Assembly: GCA_039105265.1 (NCBI GenBank)
Contig: JAPFFF010000005.1
Location: 6,309,501 to 6,373,500, forward strand
Direction of reading: 5' to 3'
Source of the DNA: Tritrichomonas musculus
Taxonomy: Eukaryota; Parabasalia; Tritrichomonadida; Tritrichomonadidae
DNA: 64,000 bases
Below the pieces are notes generated by a model. It was not told the origin of the DNA, did not search any database, and worked only from the letters and a program-made list of their open reading frames with translations. Position numbers and translations under genes: made by a program. This document shows, in pieces, positions 58,456 through 64,000 of the stretch. Numbering within the stretch: position 1 is the first letter of the stretch; each line of letters starts with the position of its first letter.

Positions 58456-60012
58456 TGATTTTTGGCCCCTAAATTCTGATCAGTTGAATATATATTCTAT
58501 TAATGTTTTCATTCAAGCGTTTCTTGGATTTGTGATCGGGGGACCTGCAGCAAGGATCTTGACGGTTGCAATTATAATAAATATATATATATTTAATAAA
58601 ATGTCATAACCTCTAAAAAAGTTGTCAAAAAGTTTATTATCATTATATGACCATATAGTTTTATCTAATATCATAGCAAAAAAGATAATTTGAATTAATA
58701 CTTTCAATATTTTCAGATACATTATCAAAAAGTTTAGAGTGTTCTAAGGATATTAAACGGTGTAAAATAATGTTCGGTTTAGTACACTTTTCAAACATGT
58801 TTATCTTGTTAAAAAACAAAAATTGTATTATTCCATCATGTTAACAATCAAAATAATATGATGATTATTATAAAAAAACATCAACAAATAATTAAAAAAT
58901 TGATAGTAAAAAAATTTTGCATATTTTTTAAAAAATTAAAACTTAAATTAAAAACCTCGATCTAAGTACTCAAATAATTGAATAAACACCTATAGAAAAA
59001 GTTAAGCAAAAAGATCTTTATAGAACATCTTTATGTAATAAGTAAGTTTAATATTCCGCAGACCGGTATTATATTTTTGCCAAATGTACATTTCTTCCCA
59101 TGCGCATCAATAGGATCGATAATTCATATTTTTCTCTTGCTATGATCTTCTTAAGTTTTATCAAAATCTTAAATAAAATATCAATTCAATTATTTTTGAA
59201 CGTTTTTGAATTGATTATTTTTGTCCTTTTCAATTTTGAAAGAACCGAACATTATTTTACCAAGTTTAAGGTGCTTTCAATTGACCCATACCATTTCAAT
59301 AGACCCGTAGCACTAAATGTTATTTTTATTATTTTTCATACAATTTAATTATTTTATTTAATATTTGATGATAAATTATATAAAAATTATTATTTTACAT
59401 TATAATTTTTGTTAAATATTATTTGTTTTACTTTTTTGATTTGGAGATATTTGTAAAATAGTGAAAAATAAAAAAATTCTGATCGAAATATTTCTGATCA
59501 TATTTGGTTTTCTTTTTTTAAAAAAACGATCAAATCATGGTCAATTTATACCAAATTGACCTTGCTCTATTGAAAACACGTTAAGAGTGCTCTGATGTTA
59601 TTTAATTTACTGTATTTTTAAAAAATTTGTTAATCATTGAAAAAAATAATTATATTGTATCTCAGAAAATATTTTGCAAATAAAGAAATATTATATGTAT
59701 AAATATTTTTATATTTAAAAATAAAAATAAAATATAAGTAAAAATAATAATAAATATATATATATCAAATAATTGATGAATCATTCCTTTAACGTCTTTA
59801 AAAGCAAATTTTCATCATATATGATTATTTTTAAAAATGTAGAATGTATTATTTAAATTATATTTTTTTAAACATTAATAAATATTATATTATCAATAAA
59901 ACTAAGTAAAATTAATTTTACTATGAGATATGAATGAAATTTTTTATAATAGAAAAAGTTAAATCTCTTTCAATGAAAATTATCCAAATTTTATATAAAT
60001 TTTAATATATTA
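58456..60012. other. gene-free region with inverted-repeat traces
   Basis: GGTGTAAAATAATGTTCGGT near 58,757 and its near-complement (ACCGAACATTATTTTACC) near 59,242 form an inverted pair about 480 bases apart. Weaker pairing of GTGCTTTCAATTGACC (59,269) with CTCTATTGAAAACAC (59,565) is seen. These may be MITE ends. The last 150 bases before 60,013 hold the promoter of the next gene. Confidence 0.45.
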
Positions 60013-63000
60013 ATGGCGATTCTCGGAATAAAAACTACGCCTGATAATTTAGCAAAACATGATGACCTAGACGCATTATTTTCTGGTGATTCAGATGGTT
60101 CTAGCTTTTCTCTCGACTTCGTAAAAGCACCAAGTAATTTACAACCTACTCCATTTAATCCACCTTCTCCTTCTTTACCAAATAATAACCAGGTCAATTC
60201 TCTCGAAGAAGCATTACCACGAATTAATAACTTTTTGTCAAGGTTAAAAGAATTAGATATTGGGCCAAACTTACAAACTTATGTTGGAGATATATATTTC
60301 ATTCCTGAAAATGCGGCACCGATTGAATTATCATCACTTTTATTGCAATTGCACCGAGCAATCAAAGAAAAAAATGAAAACGAAAAAAACAATATATACA
60401 ATCAAATTTTTTCAACAGATTTTTCTACATTTCCAGAAACAATTTTAGCTCAGATAGAACTTTTAAAATGGATCAAAGAGGAAAAAGTCGATTTAGAATC
60501 TTTCTTAAATTCAAGAGTTGACTCAAGAATTTTATCGTTAATTCACTTCGTTTTAGCGAAAGACCAAGAAACAAAGGTTTCTGCTTATCATTTGATTTCA
60601 TCAATCGAAGAAATGCTTAAATTCCCAATGCTTGCACCCATTTCTGCTTTTTTTTTAGACTTTAATATCCAAAAAATTTTGAAACAGCTTGCAATAGAAC
60701 TTGTTGAACTATTTCCTCGGAATCCGATCCTCCCATCCTGCATTGAGAAAATAAGTGAATTTTCACCAGAATCAAGAACTGCTCTTGACTTAATTCCAAC
60801 TTCAGATGATGATTCAACAGATGATTTTTCTAGTGATTTTTTTGAAAGCCTCAAACCAAATACAAATGCTCAGCCAGTTATCACATTGCACAGCAATACT
60901 GAGACCAACTTTCTTGATTTTTCTTCAGAATTCTCAAGACCAATAATTACACTTACGGAACCACCAACAACAGTTACATACAAATTAGAAAATGGATCGA
61001 ATCAAATGGGAATGCCTTTTTTTCAGGAATGGGTTGAATCTCTTAGGGTATGCCAATATGATGATGATTTTATATCAAATTTCATGAGAAGTCGAGAACC
61101 TACAAGCTATATCTCGGAATTGCCTGAAACAGCTGATATTTCATTGATTTCTTATCATTTACCAGTGATTCATCTACTCAATAGTAATTCTTATACCATC
61201 ATTGACAAAGGATCCCCTTTCCCTCAACTTTTGAAAGCTGAATTTCAGATTCAGGATGCATTATTGCACAATAAGACAGATGTTTTTAATCAGTCATTAG
61301 CATATTTAGCCAAATTCTCAGAACAACTTCCAATAAAAAATAAAAATAGATATTCAAAAAAATCATCAGAATTGATTGAAAAAATAAAACCTCTTGAAAA
61401 ATTAAGGAAATTACCAAAAGTCATTCAAAAGCCAAACGATGAAATTGAAAAAGCTCTTGCCATTTCAGATTTTGAAATAGCAATTCATGGACGTTCATTA
61501 CTCACCTTAGCACCTATTTGCAAAATCTTGCCCGATTTAAATTTATCAAGCACGATAGTAAACAATCATTGGAGAGCCAAGCTTTTATATAACATGTATG
61601 CTAATAATAATTTTACACCATATATAAGCTACCGAATTTCATTTGCTCTTGCTTTGAATTTGATGGACCGAGATCCTCATTTAGCATGCAGTTTCATTTT
61701 TGAAGGATTATATGTTTTACTTAAATTACTTCCTTTAAATATGACTCATATTGCACGTTCTGGATATCTTTTAGCAGCAGAGATATTTGACCAAATTAAT
61801 TCTTATTACTATTCAGCACTAATGATTGACTCTTTTTTTATTACAGATGTAAAGGATGTATCTTCAGCAACTACTTTTGCTAGATTAGCTACAAAAAATA
61901 ATGATTATTTAAGATCAGCATTTTACTATACACAATCATTGAAACAATATATTTCCAGAAAAATGGTTGATGAATCAATATACATATCACAAGTCATATC
62001 AACTGATTATGCAGAAAATGGTTTAAATTATTTAGCAATATCTTTACTTGAAGCGATGCTATACAAATCATATAGTATAAATTTTGGAATAATTCCATCA
62101 AAAAGACAAGCTGGGACACTGCAAAACAAGAAATGCAAACCTTTGATTCCATCAGCAAATATTAGTTTAAAAACAAATAGTCAAACACAACAATTTAATC
62201 CTGACCCTCAATCTTTAAATACATCATTACTCGCATTAACACTTACAGATCTTTTAATGAAGGAAAGAATGTTTGATTATGCTCAAGTAATGCTACATAA
62301 GCTTCAGGAAGGCAAAGATCGTATTAGAAGATTAGCAAATTTTATGCAAAGCCGTTTTTATTATAAACAAAATCGTGTTCAAGAGTTTTTTGACTCAATT
62401 CCAAAGTCAGAAATAAAAATTTGCTTAAATCGAAAATCTAATCCAAGATTATCAATTTTATCTGCATCAACATTTGATACAAATGCATCATACCTTAGAA
62501 TGATTGCTAATATGTGCTTTAGACAAAGAATGTACATTGATTCAGTTTTTTGGTCCGAAATAATAATACATTCATCATGCAAAGGTTCATTAAAAGAGTT
62601 TGGTTATGGAAATCTGCTTCGTGGCCTTTCTTTATATGAATTGTGGATTCGAACAAAAACAAAACTTGCACTTCCTAACCAATTAAATAAACTTCAAGAG
62701 CCTTTTGGAAAGTTTCTTCCCACAAGAAATGTAACATCATCTGACTTTTATTCAGATTCTGATTCAGATTCAGACTCTCCATTAGTTTCTGCTAATGAGA
62801 TTAAAAAAAGTAAAATTTTCAAGGAAGCAATGTCATCTTTTTATATTGCTAAACAATGTTTTGATCGTGTTGCATGTTTCCACTTATATTTATATTCAAC
62901 ACTAATGTTTTGTGATTTATTTATAAATTACGGATTTGAAGTTTTTTACAAGCAACAAAAGTCAAATCAAAGTGGTAATCAGCTAAAAATAAGTGCTAGT

Positions 63001-64000
63001 ATTCGACCATTAAAAATGCTAACAGAATTATTAAATTCGAAAGAACCATTCCAACTTCCTTTTCAATTTACACCATTTGCATTTACACTAGATAATATTC
63101 CTGCTTATTTTAATGCAGTCGAAGCAGTTATATCAAAAAGTTTATCCCCAATAGATATAATACATTATCAAACATTACGATCACAATACTATTTTTTAAA
63201 AAATAGTATTGATGAATGCCACAAATATTTTGACTTCGCCTATAATAATTTTCAACGCTATTTTGTTTGTGGAGGCCAATTTATTCCGCGCTTTTTTTCT
63301 CAAAGAAAACAACATCGAATACAAATTATTCTTGAAGAATTACTCCAACTTTTAATCAATCTTGATTCATCTTTTATTAACGATAGATTAATTCTCTTTG
63401 ACATCCTTAATGACGTACGATTAATGGAAAACAACAAAAGAAAATCCCGCGAAATTTTTAGTTCTGAAATTGTTTCTCCAAGTACTGATATTCAACCATC
63501 ATTTATTAAATTATCAAATCCAAATTATCCAGATTTTCAACCTGTCCTTTCCGCTTATAGTACATATTTAAACAACACCAATTTTAATAGTAATTCAAGT
63601 AGTAGCAGCAACGGTCCAAGTAATTTCAATTCTCTCAATCGTAACTCAAATATAAGGCCTCAAGTTGATAAATATAATGATTTTGAGGATTATGATCCAA
63701 CAACAATGATCAATTATTATATCCGGCAGATTGATTCAAACATACGTCTTTTTGAGGCTGAAAAAATCAGAGAAGATGATATGACCTGGAAAAATAGAAG
63801 ATTATGCCAAAAAATTGAAATGGCAGCAGAAACTCTCAGAAGACAACATCAAACTGATTTACCAGTAGAAACGCAATATTCATATGCGCTTAAAGTTAAT
63901 CCGAAAACGAAAAGATTAGTGTTTGTTTTTCGTGTTTTTAATAAAATTGGCGTTTATTCGCCAATGAAAGGCTTAAGAAAAATAATTGACATCTTTGATC
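60013..64000 (+). CDS. large TPR-like helical protein, partial at window end
   Basis: The frame starts at ATG 60,013 (MAILGIKTTPDNLAKHDDLD) and is open to the last base, giving at least 1,329 residues. The first 90 residues are acidic, Ser- and Pro-rich. Most of the rest is helical, with paired-helix stretches typical of TPR or alpha-solenoid repeats around residues 540-900 (LALNLMDRDPHLACSFIFEG, SATTFARLATKNNDYLRSAF). A DSDSDSDS acidic run lies near residue 915, and a Ser/Asn-rich linker near 1,190. The last visible part (DDMTWKNRRLCQKIEMAAET) is a charged helix followed by strands, so another domain may begin there. No signal or membrane segment. I do not recognise it; trafficking solenoids such as spatacsin/spastizin partners are one possibility. 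Confidence 0.75.
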   Translation, partial: MAILGIKTTPDNLAKHDDLDALFSGDSDGSSFSLDFVKAPSNLQPTPFNPPSPSLPNNNQVNSLEEALPRINNFLSRLKELDIGPNLQTYVGDIYFIPENAAPIELSSLLLQLHRAIKEKNENEKNNIYNQIFSTDFSTFPETILAQIELLKWIKEEKVDLESFLNSRVDSRILSLIHFVLAKDQETKVSAYHLISSIEEMLKFPMLAPISAFFLDFNIQKILKQLAIELVELFPRNPILPSCIEKISEFSPESRTALDLIPTSDDDSTDDFSSDFFESLKPNTNAQPVITLHSNTETNFLDFSSEFSRPIITLTEPPTTVTYKLENGSNQMGMPFFQEWVESLRVCQYDDDFISNFMRSREPTSYISELPETADISLISYHLPVIHLLNSNSYTIIDKGSPFPQLLKAEFQIQDALLHNKTDVFNQSLAYLAKFSEQLPIKNKNRYSKKSSELIEKIKPLEKLRKLPKVIQKPNDEIEKALAISDFEIAIHGRSLLTLAPICKILPDLNLSSTIVNNHWRAKLLYNMYANNNFTPYISYRISFALALNLMDRDPHLACSFIFEGLYVLLKLLPLNMTHIARSGYLLAAEIFDQINSYYYSALMIDSFFITDVKDVSSATTFARLATKNNDYLRSAFYYTQSLKQYISRKMVDESIYISQVISTDYAENGLNYLAISLLEAMLYKSYSINFGIIPSKRQAGTLQNKKCKPLIPSANISLKTNSQTQQFNPDPQSLNTSLLALTLTDLLMKERMFDYAQVMLHKLQEGKDRIRRLANFMQSRFYYKQNRVQEFFDSIPKSEIKICLNRKSNPRLSILSASTFDTNASYLRMIANMCFRQRMYIDSVFWSEIIIHSSCKGSLKEFGYGNLLRGLSLYELWIRTKTKLALPNQLNKLQEPFGKFLPTRNVTSSDFYSDSDSDSDSPLVSANEIKKSKIFKEAMSSFYIAKQCFDRVACFHLYLYSTLMFCDLFINYGFEVFYKQQKSNQSGNQLKISASIRPLKMLTELLNSKEPFQLPFQFTPFAFTLDNIPAYFNAVEAVISKSLSPIDIIHYQTLRSQYYFLKNSIDECHKYFDFAYNNFQRYFVCGGQFIPRFFSQRKQHRIQIILEELLQLLINLDSSFINDRLILFDILNDVRLMENNKRKSREIFSSEIVSPSTDIQPSFIKLSNPNYPDFQPVLSAYSTYLNNTNFNSNSSSSSNGPSNFNSLNRNSNIRPQVDKYNDFEDYDPTTMINYYIRQIDSNIRLFEAEKIREDDMTWKNRRLCQKIEMAAETLRRQHQTDLPVETQYSYALKVNPKTKRLVFVFRVFNKIGVYSPMKGLRKIIDIFD

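Noticed and set aside
1-64000. tRNA and rRNA genes
   Set aside because: No cloverleaf with conserved B-box words and no rRNA core sequence was noticed by eye; a covariance-model scan would be decisive.

Overview
The window is very AT-rich eukaryotic DNA whose host genes are long, uninterrupted reading frames with short gaps and no visible introns. Together with the gene set (a Sec31 coat protein, a VPS9 Rab exchange factor, an S28 peptidase homologue, a DHHC acyltransferase, a PIKK-like giant) and Polinton/Maverick-type elements, this points to a parabasalid, most likely a trichomonad such as Tritrichomonas. That identity is an inference; no rRNA or other diagnostic marker is present.

Bases 1-8,400 hold a dense cluster of host genes: the end of an Atg27/mannose-6-phosphate-receptor-like membrane protein, a coiled-coil protein, an Asterix-like ER membrane protein, a tail-anchored protein, Sec31 and a P1-family (DmpA-like) peptidase. 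Bases 8,400-12,280 are non-coding and repeat-rich, with a strong hairpin, 32-bp tandem repeats and a 475-bp TA-flanked MITE. Bases 12,280-26,500 hold more host genes: a 2,590-residue TRRAP/Tra1-like protein, a stand-alone TFIIS central-domain protein, a DHHC protein with no ATG, a small tail-anchored protein, an S28 peptidase homologue that has lost its catalytic triad, and a VPS9 protein.

Bases about 27,525-52,400 are the main feature: a Polinton-like, capsid-bearing element (outer element) with a second element of the same broad kind (inner element, 30,001-43,149) inserted inside its packaging-ATPase gene. The inner element has about 240-bp inverted repeats starting AG, and is flanked by the duplicated target GCATT. 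It carries an HNH nuclease, an Ulp1-type protease, an rve integrase with a chromodomain-like tail, its own ATPase and two very large related surface-like proteins. The outer element carries a major capsid candidate, a minor capsid candidate, a 1,271-residue fibre-like protein and two copies of a small membrane-active-like protein. I recognise no protein-primed DNA polymerase in either, and no integrase or protease in the outer one. The two elements differ in arginine codon use but share an AT-rich motif just before their start codons. Both are treated as genomic fossils here.

Bases 52,400-60,000 are a repeat graveyard: three short inverted-repeat elements, a pogo-like transposase fragment, a broken tyrosine-recombinase relic, a 23-bp minisatellite and a broken pogo-like transposase gene. 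From 60,013 to the window end runs a large host gene for a TPR-like helical protein of at least 1,329 residues that I do not recognise.
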